DNA from: Streptomyces sp. CB02366
Lineage (GTDB): Bacteria; Actinomycetota; Actinomycetes; Streptomycetales; Streptomycetaceae
Length of the DNA: 64,000 nt
Direction: 5' to 3'
Assembly (NCBI RefSeq): GCF_001905905.1
Contig: NZ_LIVT01000004.1
Location: 255,970-319,969, forward strand
The notes beneath the pieces were generated by a model. It saw nothing but the letters and a program-made list of their open reading frames with translations, was not told the DNA's origin and did not search any database. The first letter of the stretch is position 1. Every line of letters begins with the position of its first letter. The translations under genes and the position numbers were made by a program. This document shows positions 35,658 to 44,575 of this stretch, one piece after another.

Positions 35658-38071
35658 GCGGTCGGGCCAGGCTGGCGCTGTGCGCCTGGGCGGCGACACT
35701 GCTGGCGGCGGGTGCGCTGACCCCGCTGGTGGAGGAGGCCCGCTGGCTGGTGCCGGCGGCCGTGCTGCTCGGCGTCCAGAGCGGGACGGGCGCGCTCGCG
35801 CGCCGGGCGCCGCTGGCCAGGACGGCCGTCGTCGCCGTCCAGGCCCTGGTCGCCCTGGTTCTGCTGACGCTGGTGTTCGCCCGGGACGAGGCCCTGTTCG
35901 GCGTGGTGCCGGGGCCCGACGCCGTCCTTCGGCTCGGCGATCTGCTGGCGGCCGGCGGGGAGGACGTCGGCACGTACGCCACTCCGGCCCCGCTGACCGA
36001 GGGCATCGAGCTGATGGTGGTCGGCGGTGTCCTCCTGATCGGTCTCGTGGTGGACGCGATGGCGGTGACCTTCCGCAGCGCGGCCCCGGCCGGACTGCCG
36101 CTCCTCGCCCTGTACTCGGTCGCGGCCGGTCTCTCGGACGGCGGTGCGAGCCCGCTGTGGTTCGTGCTGGCGGCCTCCGGTTATCTGCTGCTCCTGCTGG
36201 CGGAGGGACGGGACCGCCTCTCCCAGTGGGGCCGCGTCTTCGGCGGCGCCTCGCGGAGCAGGGGCGGGCTGGCCGAAGGGCTGGCCGGGGCGGGCGGCGG
36301 GTCCTCCCCCGTCCGCACCGGGCGGCGGATCGGGGCGTTGGCGCTCGGCGTGGCCCTGGTCGCCCCGGCGGCCCTGCCGGCCCTGGACGACGGGCTGCTG
36401 GGCGGCAGCGGTCCGGGGAACGGCCGGGGCAGCGGCGGCGGCACCATCTCCGCCGTCAATCCGCTGGTCTCGCTGCAGGACAACCTCAACCAGCCGGAGA
36501 ACCGGGAGGTGATGACGTACCGCAGCAACATCGAGAACCCGCAGAACCTCTACCTCCGCATCCTGGCCCTGGACGAGTTCAACGGCAGCGAGTGGCGTTC
36601 CTCCACCCGCCGGCTGACGGACGTCCCGGAGCGGCTCCCCCGGCCCGAGGGGCTGGGCGGGGACGTCTCCGTCACCGAGGTCCGGACGAACATCTCCGCC
36701 TCGCCCTCCTACCAGCAGACGTATCTGCCGCTCCCCTACCCGGCGAGCGAGGTCCGCGCCGACGGCCGCTGGCGGTACGAGCCCGAGGGCCGCACCCTGG
36801 TCGGGGACGACGGGCAGACCACGCGCGGCGCGCGGTACGAGGTCGGCAGCCTGGTCGTCGAGCCCACCGCCGGACAGCTCGCCGCCGCGGGCGCGCCGCC
36901 GGAGAAGCTCCTCAGCGAGTACACGCGGGTTCCCGACTCGCTGCCGGGCGTGGTCGCCCGGACCGCCGAGCGGGTCACCGGGGGCTCGGCCAACGCCTAC
37001 GAGCGGGCGGTGAAGCTCCAGGACTGGTTCGCCTCGGAGGGCGGCTTCACGTACGACACGTCCGTCGCCTCGGGGACCGGAACGTCCGCCATCGCGCGGT
37101 TCCTCCGCGACAAGGAGGGCTTCTGCATCCACTTCTCGTTCTCGATGGCGGCGATGGCCCGGACGCTGGACATCCCGGCCCGGGTCGCGGTGGGCTTCAC
37201 CCCGGGCGCCATGAAGTCGAACGGAGCGGTCTCGGTCGGACTGCGGGACGCGCACGCCTGGCCCGAGCTGTATTTCGAGGGCGTCGGGTGGACCCGTTTC
37301 GAGCCCACCCCGAGCCGGGGCAGCACCCCGTCCTGGACCCGGCCCGAGGTGCCCGCGGCCGGCGCGAGCGACGCGGCCGAGCCCTCGGCCGCAGCCCCCA
37401 CCGAGCCGTCCGCCGTTCCCTCCACCGAGAGCAGTTGTCCGCCGCAGTTGCGCCAGGAGGGTGGCTGCGGCCCCTCGCCGGAGACGGGCGCGGCGCTGCC
37501 GACCGACCGGGGCGTCTCGGGCTGGAAGGTGCTGCTGGTGTCCCTCGCACCGGTCGTGGTGCTGCTGCTGGTGCTGGCGCCGCTGCTGTGGCGGACCCGG
37601 ACGCGGAACCGCCGGCTGGGCTCCGGGGGCCGGACGCCCGCCGACGCCGCCGCGCGGACCCTGGCCGCCTGGCGGGAAGTCGCCGACACGGCCTGGGACC
37701 ACGGCATCGCGCCGGACGAGTCGCTGACGCCCCGGAAGGCGGCGGCCAGGATCGTGCGGCTGGGCCGGCTCGACACCGGGGCGGCCGAGGCCGTGCACCG
37801 GATCGCGGGCGCGGTGGAACAGGTGCTGTACGCCCCCCGTCCGCACCCCGCGGCCGGACTGGCCGACGACGTCCTCGCGGTACGGGCTGGGTTGGAGGCG
37901 TCGGCGGGCCGGGGCGCCCGGCTGCGCGCGATGTTCCTCCCCCGATCGTCCGTCCGGGTGGTGTGGGCCCTCACGGAACGCCGGGCGGCGCTCTCGGAGC
38001 GCTGGGCGGGCCGCCCGGGGGCCGGCCGCTGGTCGGCCCGGTTGCTCCGCCTCTCACGCCGGCACGGCTGA
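35654..38071 (+). CDS. Membrane transglutaminase-like protein (TgpA/DUF3488 type)
   Basis: An 805-residue membrane protein. About seven hydrophobic segments occupy residues 5-260, an extracytoplasmic transglutaminase-like domain lies near 440-560, one more membrane segment is at about 618-645 and a DUF4129-like cytoplasmic end follows. The Cys of EGFCIHFSF (C491) and the His of DAHAWPE (H534) form the catalytic pair; the third position, normally Asp, is Glu in RFEPTP. Its substrate is unknown. It is the last gene of the MoxR-DUF58 operon and starts on the DUF58 stop (ATGA). Confidence 0.93.
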   Translation: MSGRARLALCAWAATLLAAGALTPLVEEARWLVPAAVLLGVQSGTGALARRAPLARTAVVAVQALVALVLLTLVFARDEALFGVVPGPDAVLRLGDLLAAGGEDVGTYATPAPLTEGIELMVVGGVLLIGLVVDAMAVTFRSAAPAGLPLLALYSVAAGLSDGGASPLWFVLAASGYLLLLLAEGRDRLSQWGRVFGGASRSRGGLAEGLAGAGGGSSPVRTGRRIGALALGVALVAPAALPALDDGLLGGSGPGNGRGSGGGTISAVNPLVSLQDNLNQPENREVMTYRSNIENPQNLYLRILALDEFNGSEWRSSTRRLTDVPERLPRPEGLGGDVSVTEVRTNISASPSYQQTYLPLPYPASEVRADGRWRYEPEGRTLVGDDGQTTRGARYEVGSLVVEPTAGQLAAAGAPPEKLLSEYTRVPDSLPGVVARTAERVTGGSANAYERAVKLQDWFASEGGFTYDTSVASGTGTSAIARFLRDKEGFCIHFSFSMAAMARTLDIPARVAVGFTPGAMKSNGAVSVGLRDAHAWPELYFEGVGWTRFEPTPSRGSTPSWTRPEVPAAGASDAAEPSAAAPTEPSAVPSTESSCPPQLRQEGGCGPSPETGAALPTDRGVSGWKVLLVSLAPVVVLLLVLAPLLWRTRTRNRRLGSGGRTPADAAARTLAAWREVADTAWDHGIAPDESLTPRKAAARIVRLGRLDTGAAEAVHRIAGAVEQVLYAPRPHPAAGLADDVLAVRAGLEASAGRGARLRAMFLPRSSVRVVWALTERRAALSERWAGRPGAGRWSARLLRLSRRHG

Positions 38072-38377
38072 GGCGGGCGGCGGCCTCCGCCCGGCGTCGA
38101 GGCCGCCGGGCCGGGCCGGTTCAGCGGGTCCAGACCGGCGTCCTTCCGCCCCCGGCCTCCTGCCGGGGGCCGACGGGACGGCGCGGGGCTGCGGGTCCGC
38201 GGGAGCGGAAGGACGGCGGGCGCGGCGGGACCTCGGCCGCACGCCGCCACGCCCGTCCCGCGGCCCGTCGCGTGCGACGACGAGTGGGGCGGTCGCGTTT
38301 CCGCGACCGCCCCACTCGTCGGTGTCGTACCTCGCGCCGTCGCCCGGCCCTGTCGGGAAGGGCGGGGCGGTGGCGTC
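38072..38377. other. Convergent intergenic region
   Basis: 306 bases between the transglutaminase and DUF3040 genes. Apart from the strong terminator hairpin at 38278-38321, I see only GC-rich filler without coding character. Confidence 0.5.
38278..38321. terminator. Bidirectional terminator
   Basis: A perfect 20-bp stem with a TTTC loop (38278-38297 paired with 38302-38321), among the strongest hairpins in the window. It separates two convergent genes. Confidence 0.85.
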
Positions 38378-38782
38378 CTACTGGCCCTGCTCGTCGCGGC
38401 GGCGCTGCCACCGCTGCTCGATGCGGTTCATCATCGACCGGCGTTGTCTCGGCCGGCGGCTCGCGCCGCTGTCCCCGCCGCCCGCGGCGGCCGGCTGCTG
38501 TTCACCGGGTTTGGGCGCCTTGCGCCAGCCGGTGACCGCGAGCACGGCACAGCCGAGCATGACGAGGAACCCCACCACGCTGATCCAGATCTGCTGGGCG
38601 ACCATTCCGGCCATGAGGAGCGCGATACCCACCAGGAAGCCTGCGACCGCCTGGTAGACCCTTCGTCGGGTGTACGTACGCAGTCCGCTTCCCTCGAGCG
38701 CTGTCGCGAACTTGGGATCTTCGGCGTACAGCGCTCGCTCCATCTGCTCGAGCATGCGCTGCTCGTGCTCCGAGAGCGGCAC
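38378..38782 (-). CDS. DUF3040 membrane protein
   Basis: A 134-residue actinobacterial protein. The N terminus MPLSEHEQRMLEQMERALYAEDPKFA is the DUF3040 signature, two membrane segments follow at about 44-62 and 66-84, and the C-terminal 45 residues are basic and Gln/Arg-rich. The function is unknown. The ATG has a GAGGAGG site about nine bases upstream. It is transcribed alone or after the methyltransferase gene, from which a 247-bp gap with a hairpin separates it. Confidence 0.9.
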   Translation of the reverse strand: MPLSEHEQRMLEQMERALYAEDPKFATALEGSGLRTYTRRRVYQAVAGFLVGIALLMAGMVAQQIWISVVGFLVMLGCAVLAVTGWRKAPKPGEQQPAAAGGGDSGASRRPRQRRSMMNRIEQRWQRRRDEQGQ

Positions 38783-38967
38783 GGGATCCTCCTCGTCGTC
38801 GGCCGCGGGGGCGACCGGTATGCGGCCCTTCCAGGATAGGCAGGGATTCGCCCCCGTGAAACCCGCCCTCTAGCCTTCAGCCAGTCCGGACCGCTATGTC
38901 GGCTCGGCTGCTGAGGCGTAGATTCCCCGACGACCGTTCCGCCATGCCGGATGGTGTCACCCGATCA

Positions 38968-38987
38968 TACGGGGCTCGCGCCCCGTA
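38968..38987 (-). terminator. Small hairpin after the methyltransferase gene
   Basis: An 8-bp stem TACGGGGC / GCCCCGTA with a four-base loop, 43 bases past the methyltransferase stop. Confidence 0.5.
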
Positions 38988-39029
38988 CGGGGGTCCTGAG
39001 TCCGACTCCGTCCGATGCTGCGTCGCTGA

Positions 39030-39788
39030 TCAGCGCCGCTTCTCTCCCAGGACGTGGAGCTGGGCGGCGACGGAGTGGAAGGCGGACTGCTCGGCCACGG
39101 CCGCTTCGAGCTTGAGAAGGGCCTCCAGGGCGCCGGGCTCGGTGTCCACCAGGGCGCCCGGCACGAGGTCGGCGAAGACCCGGACGCCGTGCACGGCGGC
39201 GATCTCCAGACCGGCGCCGGAGACCAGGCCGGAGAGCTGTTCGGCGGTGAACCGGCGGGGTACCGGGTCGCCCTCGCCCCAGCGGCCGGCCGGGTCGGTG
39301 AGCGCCTGGCGGGCCTCGGTGAAGTGGCCGGCGAGGGCGCGGGAGAGAACGGCCCCGCCCAGTCCGGCGGCCAGCAGGCTGAGCGCACCGGAGGGGCGCA
39401 GCGCCGCGACCGCGTTGCGCACGCCCGCGGCCGGCTCGTCGACGTACTCCAGGACGCCGTGGCAGAGCACCGCGTCGAAGCCGTCGCGGTCGACGACGTC
39501 GAACAGCCCGAGGATGTCGCCCTGGACGCCCCGGACCCGGTCGGCCACCCCCGCCTCGGCCGCGCGGCGCTCCAGCGCGAAGAGCGCGTTGGGGCTGGGG
39601 TCGACGACGGTGACCCGGTGGCCGAGCCGGGCGGCGGGCACGGCGAAGTTGCCCGTGCCGCCTCCGGTGTCCAGGACGTCCAGGGCGTCCCTGCCGACCG
39701 TCTCGGCCTGACGGTCCAGAGCGTCCTTGAGGACCTCCCAGACCACGGCGGTACGAAGGGAGGCGCGGGGGCGCGGCTGGTCCGACAC
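39030..39788 (-). CDS. Class I SAM-dependent methyltransferase
   Basis: A 252-residue methyltransferase. SAM motif I is VLDTGGGTGNFAVPAA (residues 38-53), motif II is VTVVDPSPNAL, and the acidic DAVLCHGVLEYVDEP block is motif IV, the pattern of UbiE/Coq5-like and small-molecule methyltransferases. The substrate cannot be inferred. GTG 39788 has a GAGGAG site eleven bases upstream; the frame continues upstream but loses codon bias. It lies downstream of the HEPN gene on the same strand with a 162-bp gap. Confidence 0.88.
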   Translation of the reverse strand: MSDQPRPRASLRTAVVWEVLKDALDRQAETVGRDALDVLDTGGGTGNFAVPAARLGHRVTVVDPSPNALFALERRAAEAGVADRVRGVQGDILGLFDVVDRDGFDAVLCHGVLEYVDEPAAGVRNAVAALRPSGALSLLAAGLGGAVLSRALAGHFTEARQALTDPAGRWGEGDPVPRRFTAEQLSGLVSGAGLEIAAVHGVRVFADLVPGALVDTEPGALEALLKLEAAVAEQSAFHSVAAQLHVLGEKRR

Positions 39789-39950
39789 GGCAGATGACTC
39801 CTCGACACGGTGCCGCCGGGGACGGCGGAGCGTGGACAGTGCGGTGGTGATGTGAGCGGTCACCACCCTATGGCCTCGTCCCGCCGTCGAGGGCGCGGCG
39901 TTCGCCCGCCGCCGCCGACTGGAGGGCGACGGCGCGGCGGCGGGCCCCGG

Positions 39951-40478
39951 TCAGCCGCCGCCGGGCCGCTCCGCACGTGGTTGCGGCAGGGCCGGCTGGA
40001 GCACCAGGAGCCGTTCGACCAGGCGCAGGAACATGGCGGCGTCGCGCAGCACGTCGTCGGCGTCGCGCCCGCTGGCGGCTCCCGGCATGCCGGCCTCCGC
40101 GCGGGCCCTGCGGTCGGCCCCCGCGGCGAAGTGGGCGCTCCAGTCGGTCAGCTCCGGCGCGATCTCCGGAAGGACCTCCCAGACGCTGCGGATGCGGTCG
40201 CGGCTGCGCTTGTTCGTCTCGGGGCGGCCCCGGGCGGCCAGCACGGCCGCGGCGGTGCGCAGGGCGGCGAGGTGGGCGGTGGCGTACCGCTCGTTGGGCT
40301 CGTGGAGCACGGCGGCCTCGTCGAGGCCGGAGCGGGCCTTGGCGAGGAGGTCGAGGGCTGCGGGCGGCGCCGTGGCGCGGCGCAGGACGGGGTGGACATC
40401 GCTTGCCGGACCGGTCAGTGAGGGGGCAGGGCTGCCTGCGCGGCGCCGCGGGACGGCGGCTGCGGACGAGCTGGCCAT
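39951..40478 (-). CDS. SAV_6107-like HEPN-domain protein
   Basis: A 175-residue, mostly helical protein. Residues 35-160 match the actinobacterial SAV_6107-like HEPN family as I remember it. It carries R64-Y-A-T-A-H69, which fits the R-phi-x3-H motif of HEPN ribonucleases and nucleotide-binding HEPN proteins. The N terminus (1-35) is Ala/Pro/Ser-rich and disordered, as is the tail. ATG 40478 follows AGGAGG by seven bases. It is divergent from the TetR-controlled ABC operon. Whether it is an RNase is not known. Confidence 0.8.
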   Translation of the reverse strand: MASSSAAAVPRRRAGSPAPSLTGPASDVHPVLRRATAPPAALDLLAKARSGLDEAAVLHEPNERYATAHLAALRTAAAVLAARGRPETNKRSRDRIRSVWEVLPEIAPELTDWSAHFAAGADRRARAEAGMPGAASGRDADDVLRDAAMFLRLVERLLVLQPALPQPRAERPGGG

Positions 40479-40578
40479 GACGAACCTCCTGTCGTCGGGT
40501 GACGGCTTCGTGGCCGTCTGTGTCCATGGTGGCAACCACCACTGACAATCGGTTCTCCTACCCTGCTGAGCTGCCGTT

Positions 40579-40607
40579 TTGCTTCGGGCGCATGTTCGGG
40601 CTAGTTT
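40579..40607 (+). promoter_or_regulatory. Promoter of the ABC ATPase-permease-TetR operon
   Basis: TTGCTT (40579-40584) and TAGTTT (40602-40607) are 17 bases apart. The transcript would start near 40613, inside the palindrome that follows. Confidence 0.55.
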
Positions 40608-40608
40608 T

Positions 40609-40628
40609 TGCACTGACTAGTCAGTTCA
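40609..40628. promoter_or_regulatory. Palindromic operator, probably for the TetR regulator
   Basis: A perfect 14-bp palindrome ACTGACTAGTCAGT (40612-40625) within a 20-bp imperfect one (TG..CA ends). It covers the predicted transcription start of the operon that encodes the TetR regulator, the classic site for autorepression. Confidence 0.75.
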
Positions 40629-40643
40629 TAAAGGGGAGGGTCT

Positions 40644-41447
40644 GTGGAGAGCCCGCACGGCGCGGCGGTCGCCGCCGAGAGCTTGGGACTGAAGGGGCCG
40701 CGCGGCTGGGTCTTCCGGGACGTGACGTTCAGCGCCGCGCCGGGAACGCTGGTGGCCGTCGAGGGGCCGTCCGGTTCGGGCCGCACCTGTCTGCTGCTCG
40801 CGCTGACCGGCCGTATGCGCCCCACCGAGGGCCGCGCCGAGACCGGCGGCCTGCGGCTGCCCCGGCAGGCCGCCGCCGTCCGCGCGATCGCCGCGCTGGG
40901 GCCGGTGCCGATGGTCAGCGAGCTGGACCCGGCCTTCACGGTCGCCGAGCACCTCCGCGAACGCGCCCTGATGCAGGGCCGCTACGGCGCCACCCTGCGC
41001 GGCCTGCTGCGCCCGCGCGCCGAGCGCCGGGCCGCGGCGCGGGCGCGGATCGACGAGGCGCTGGAGGCCGCCGGCCTCGACGTGACGGCGCTCCCCAAGG
41101 CGGAACGCACCTCCGTACGGGACCTGGAACGGCTGGAGGCGCTGCGGCTGTCCGTGGCGCTCGCGCTGATCGGCACGCCGCGGCTGCTCGCCGTGGACGA
41201 CGCCGACCTCAAGCTCTCGGACGCCGAACGCGACCGGGCGTGGGCGCTGCTGCGCTCCGTGGCGGACTCCGGGACGACCGTGCTCGCCGTGTGCAGCGAG
41301 GCCCCCGAAGGCGCCCTCACCGTCCGTACCGCCCACGCGGCCGACGCCCCGGCCCCGGCCGGGGGGAAGACGGCCGCGCCCACCGACGACCCGACCACCA
41401 CCGACGAGGAGACGGCCGATGCGTTCGCCGAAACTGGCCGCGCTTGA
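40644..41447 (+). CDS. Degenerate ABC transporter ATP-binding protein
   Basis: A 267-residue ABC-type nucleotide-binding domain paired with the permease that follows. The P-loop is GPSGSGRT (41-48), with Arg47 in place of the catalytic Lys. The Q-loop glutamine is missing (GPVPMVSELDP), the LSGGQ signature is replaced (DLERLEALRLSVALAL), Walker B reads LLAVDD with Asp for the usual Glu, and no switch His follows (VLAVCSEA). ATP hydrolysis is therefore doubtful. GTG 40644 follows GGGAGGG. The gene overlaps the permease gene by 29 bases. Confidence 0.8.
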   Translation: MESPHGAAVAAESLGLKGPRGWVFRDVTFSAAPGTLVAVEGPSGSGRTCLLLALTGRMRPTEGRAETGGLRLPRQAAAVRAIAALGPVPMVSELDPAFTVAEHLRERALMQGRYGATLRGLLRPRAERRAAARARIDEALEAAGLDVTALPKAERTSVRDLERLEALRLSVALALIGTPRLLAVDDADLKLSDAERDRAWALLRSVADSGTTVLAVCSEAPEGALTVRTAHAADAPAPAGGKTAAPTDDPTTTDEETADAFAETGRA

Positions 41448-43506
41448 GCTGAAGCGGTTCGGCAGGGGGAAACTGCCGGCCGCCGCACTGGTGGCCCTGC
41501 TGCTCCTGCCGCTGCTCTACGGCGCCCTGTACCTGTGCTCGTTCTGGGATCCCTACGGGAAGCTCGACAAGCTGCCCGTCGCCCTGGTCAACGACGACAA
41601 GGGGACCACCAGCGACGGCAAGCGCCTGGCGGCCGGGGACGAGATCAGCGAGAAGCTGCTCGACTCCCAGGTGTTCGACTGGCACGAGGTCGGCTCCGCC
41701 GAGGCCGAGAAGGGCGTCGAGGAGGGCACGTACTACCTCTCGTTGACGATGCCGCCGGACTTCAGCGAGAAGATCGCCTCCAGCGGCGGGGACTCCCCCG
41801 AGACCGGCGCGCTCCAGGTGCGGACGAACGACGCCAACAACTACATCGTCGGCCAGATCTCCCGGACCGTCTTCGGCGAGGTCCGCAACGCCGCCTCCAC
41901 GAACGCCTCCCGCTCCTTCCTGGACCGCATCTTCATCAACTTCTCCGACCTGCACGACAAGACCGCGGAGGCGGCCAAGGGCGCCGACGACCTCAAGGGC
42001 GGCATATCGAAGGCGAAGAAGGGCTCCAAGGACCTCGCGGACGGCCTCAAGGACTCCAAGGCGGGCAGCAAGAAGCTCTCGGACGGCATCGTCAAGCTGA
42101 ACCAGGGTGCGCGCGAGCTCGCCACGGGCTCCGGCCAGGTCGCCGGGGGCACCCAGCTGCTGGCCGACAAGGTCAACGCCATCGCCGGCGACGTACGCCC
42201 GTTCTTCGAGGACAACGGGAAGTCCATCCGCGACACGGCCCTGCTGGTCGCCGACACCTCCGCGGCCGTACGGCACAACCTCGACCTGCTGGTGAAGAGC
42301 GCGCCCGCCGCCGCCGGCGGCGCCAAGGAGGGCGCCGACGAACTGACCGAGATCCATCGGACCCGGTGCGAGGAGGCCGAGGAGCCGGACGCGACGGCCT
42401 GTCCGGCACTGGAGCGCGCCAAGACCGCCGCCGTCGACGTCGCGAAGATCGCCGCCGATGTGAACACCCTGGTCACCAGCCAGAACGGCGACCTGAAGAA
42501 GCTGAGCACCCAGCTCACCGCCTTCCAGAAGCAGGCCGAGGACCTCGCGAAGCGCGCACCGACGCTGGACGACGACCTGGCGGCGGCCGTGAGCAAGGTC
42601 AACGAACTCAACACCGGCGCCCAGAAGGTCGCCAAGGGCGCCCGGGCGCTGCACACCGGACTCGGCGGGGCGCAGACCGGTTCCAGCGAACTGGACACCG
42701 GCGTCGGCAGGTTGAAGGCCGGTGCGGAGAACCTGGACGGCGGGCTGTTCCGGCTCGGCGACGGTTCGGCCGAGCTGGCCCAGGGCCTCAACGACGGCGT
42801 CGGCAAGATCCCCGACTACGACGAGAAGGACCGCGACATCCGGACCGGCGTCATGGCCGACCCGGTCAAGCTCGCCTCCCAGTCGCTCCACGAGGCCCCC
42901 AACTACGGCACCGGCTTCGCCCCGTACTTCATCCCGCTGTCCCTGTGGGTCGGCGCGATGGTGGCGTACATGCTGATCCAGCCGCTCAACCGGCGGGCGC
43001 TCGCCGCCGGGGCCTCCTCCTGGCGGATCGCGCTCGCCGGCTGGCTGCCGGTCGCCGCGATCGGCACGCTCCAGGTCGGCGCCCTGATGGCCGTCCTGCA
43101 CTGGGGCCTCGGCCTCCAGATGACCCACGCCGCCGGCACGATCGGCTTCCTGGCTCTGGTGACCTGCTGCTTCGCCGCGATCGTGCAGTGGCTGAACGCC
43201 TGCTTCGGGGCGGCCGGACGCATCCTGGTGCTGGTGGTGCTGATGCTCCAGCTGACCTCGGCCGGGGGCACGTACCCCGTCCAGACCAGCCCCGGCTTCT
43301 TCGGCGCGATCCACCCGTACCTGCCCATGACGTACGTCGTCGAGGGGCTGCGCAGGCTGATCACGGGCGGCCCGCTCACCCCGGTCTGGCTGGGCTGCGC
43401 GGTGCTGGCGGCCTTCACCGCCGGGGCGCTCGCCCTGACCGCGTTCACCGCCCGCCGCAAGCAGGTGTGGAGCCTGAGCCGGCTGCACCCGGAGCTGAGC
43501 CTGTGA
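41419..43506 (+). CDS. YhgE/Pip-family ABC-2 type membrane protein
   Basis: A 695-residue membrane protein with one N-terminal segment (about 19-40), a large extracytoplasmic region (45-490) and five or six C-terminal segments (495-680). The start of the outer region, LPVALVNDDKGT, and the coiled-coil-like repeats of Lys-Asp-Leu and Gly/Ser/Leu (residues 185-260 and 380-460) are typical of YhgE/Pip proteins, which resemble phage receptors, MmpL partners and type VII-associated exporters. The exported substrate is unknown. TetR follows directly. Confidence 0.9.
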   Translation: MRSPKLAALELKRFGRGKLPAAALVALLLLPLLYGALYLCSFWDPYGKLDKLPVALVNDDKGTTSDGKRLAAGDEISEKLLDSQVFDWHEVGSAEAEKGVEEGTYYLSLTMPPDFSEKIASSGGDSPETGALQVRTNDANNYIVGQISRTVFGEVRNAASTNASRSFLDRIFINFSDLHDKTAEAAKGADDLKGGISKAKKGSKDLADGLKDSKAGSKKLSDGIVKLNQGARELATGSGQVAGGTQLLADKVNAIAGDVRPFFEDNGKSIRDTALLVADTSAAVRHNLDLLVKSAPAAAGGAKEGADELTEIHRTRCEEAEEPDATACPALERAKTAAVDVAKIAADVNTLVTSQNGDLKKLSTQLTAFQKQAEDLAKRAPTLDDDLAAAVSKVNELNTGAQKVAKGARALHTGLGGAQTGSSELDTGVGRLKAGAENLDGGLFRLGDGSAELAQGLNDGVGKIPDYDEKDRDIRTGVMADPVKLASQSLHEAPNYGTGFAPYFIPLSLWVGAMVAYMLIQPLNRRALAAGASSWRIALAGWLPVAAIGTLQVGALMAVLHWGLGLQMTHAAGTIGFLALVTCCFAAIVQWLNACFGAAGRILVLVVLMLQLTSAGGTYPVQTSPGFFGAIHPYLPMTYVVEGLRRLITGGPLTPVWLGCAVLAAFTAGALALTAFTARRKQVWSLSRLHPELSL

Positions 43507-43559
43507 GCGCGCCCTCGGTCGCGTCCCCGGCCGCGCCGGGGCCTGGAAGAATCGGCGCC

Positions 43560-44171
43560 ATGGAAAGCAGTGGCACCACGCGCCGCCAGGCCACCCGGCA
43601 GAAGCTCTACGAGGCGGCGGTGACCCTCATCGCCGAGAAGGGCTTCTCCACCACCACCGTCGACGAGATCGCCGAGCGGGCCGGGGTCGCCAAGGGCACG
43701 GTCTATTACAACTTCAAGAGCAAGACCGAGCTGTTCGAGGAGTTGCTCCGGCACGGCGTGGGGCTGCTCACCGCCTCGCTGCGGGCCGCCGCCGAGGAGT
43801 CGGAGGAGCGCGGTGGCACCCGGGTCGAGGCGCTGGACGCGATGATCCGCGCCGGGCTCGCCTTCATCGACCGCTACCCGGCCTTCACCCAGCTGTACGT
43901 GGCCGAGCTGTGGCGCACCAACCGCGCCTGGCAGTCCACGCTGCTGGTGGTGCGCCGGGAAGCCGTCGCGGTGGTCGAGGACGTGCTGCGGGACGGCGTG
44001 CGCGACGGCGAGCTGAGCGAGGAGATCGACATCCCGCTGACGGCCGCGGCGCTGGTCGGGATGGTGCTGGTGGCGGCGCTGGACTGGCAGGCGTTCCAGC
44101 CGGAGCGCTCGATCGACGAGGTGCACTCGGCGCTGTCCCTGCTGCTGCACGGGCGGGTCAGCGGGCGCTGA
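43560..44171 (+). CDS. TetR-family transcriptional regulator
   Basis: A 203-residue regulator. The DNA-binding helix-turn-helix covers residues 9-55 (TLIAEKGFSTTTVDEIAERAGVAKGTVYYNF), followed by a ligand-binding helical domain. It most likely represses its own operon through the palindrome at 40609-40628. ATG 43560 is preferred: GGAAG lies ten bases upstream, and the extra codons from GTG 43503 include rare GGA and AGA. GTG 43503 does overlap the permease stop (GTGA) and cannot be excluded. Confidence 0.9.
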   Translation: MESSGTTRRQATRQKLYEAAVTLIAEKGFSTTTVDEIAERAGVAKGTVYYNFKSKTELFEELLRHGVGLLTASLRAAAEESEERGGTRVEALDAMIRAGLAFIDRYPAFTQLYVAELWRTNRAWQSTLLVVRREAVAVVEDVLRDGVRDGELSEEIDIPLTAAALVGMVLVAALDWQAFQPERSIDEVHSALSLLLHGRVSGR

Positions 44172-44256
44172 GGCCCCGGGCCCGTCCGGGAGCCCGCCGG
44201 AGCACCTGACCGGAGCCGAAGCCCCTGACCCGGCCCGCCGTGCGTACGGCGACGTC

Positions 44257-44314
44257 GAAGACGCCGGCCGATGGAGTCCGCGTCCCCCGTGGACTCCATC
44301 GCGCCGGCGTCTTC
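44257..44314 (+). terminator. Terminator of the TetR operon
   Basis: Two stacked stems: GAAGACGCCGGC (44257-44268) with GCCGGCGTCTTC (44303-44314), and CGATGGAGTCC (44269-44279) with GGACTCCATCG (44291-44301), with one bulged base. Confidence 0.75.
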
Positions 44315-44575
44315 CGTACCTCCGGGAACCCGTCCCCCGTGACCCCGTACGTCCCCCGTGGTCCCCGAGCCCCGTCGTGCACCCCCGTTCCGTCGGGGGT
44401 ACCGCGCCGTTCCGCCGCCCCGTGCCGGCGGTCGCGGCGCAGCGCCCCTTCCGTGGTCATCACTCTGCCGTCCGCGCGGGCGGGGGCCTATCCGCGCGGG
44501 TACTCATCCGCGGCGCTAGGTACGGGTACTCAGGGCGCCGTGCCCTGCCCCGTCCGGGCCCCGCGCGGGGGTCGC

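Noticed and set aside
41535..43559. Open frame extending the TetR gene upstream through the permease gene
   Set aside because: It is a shifted frame of the YhgE/Pip gene, full of Arg/Gly/Pro. The regulator fold begins at 43560.
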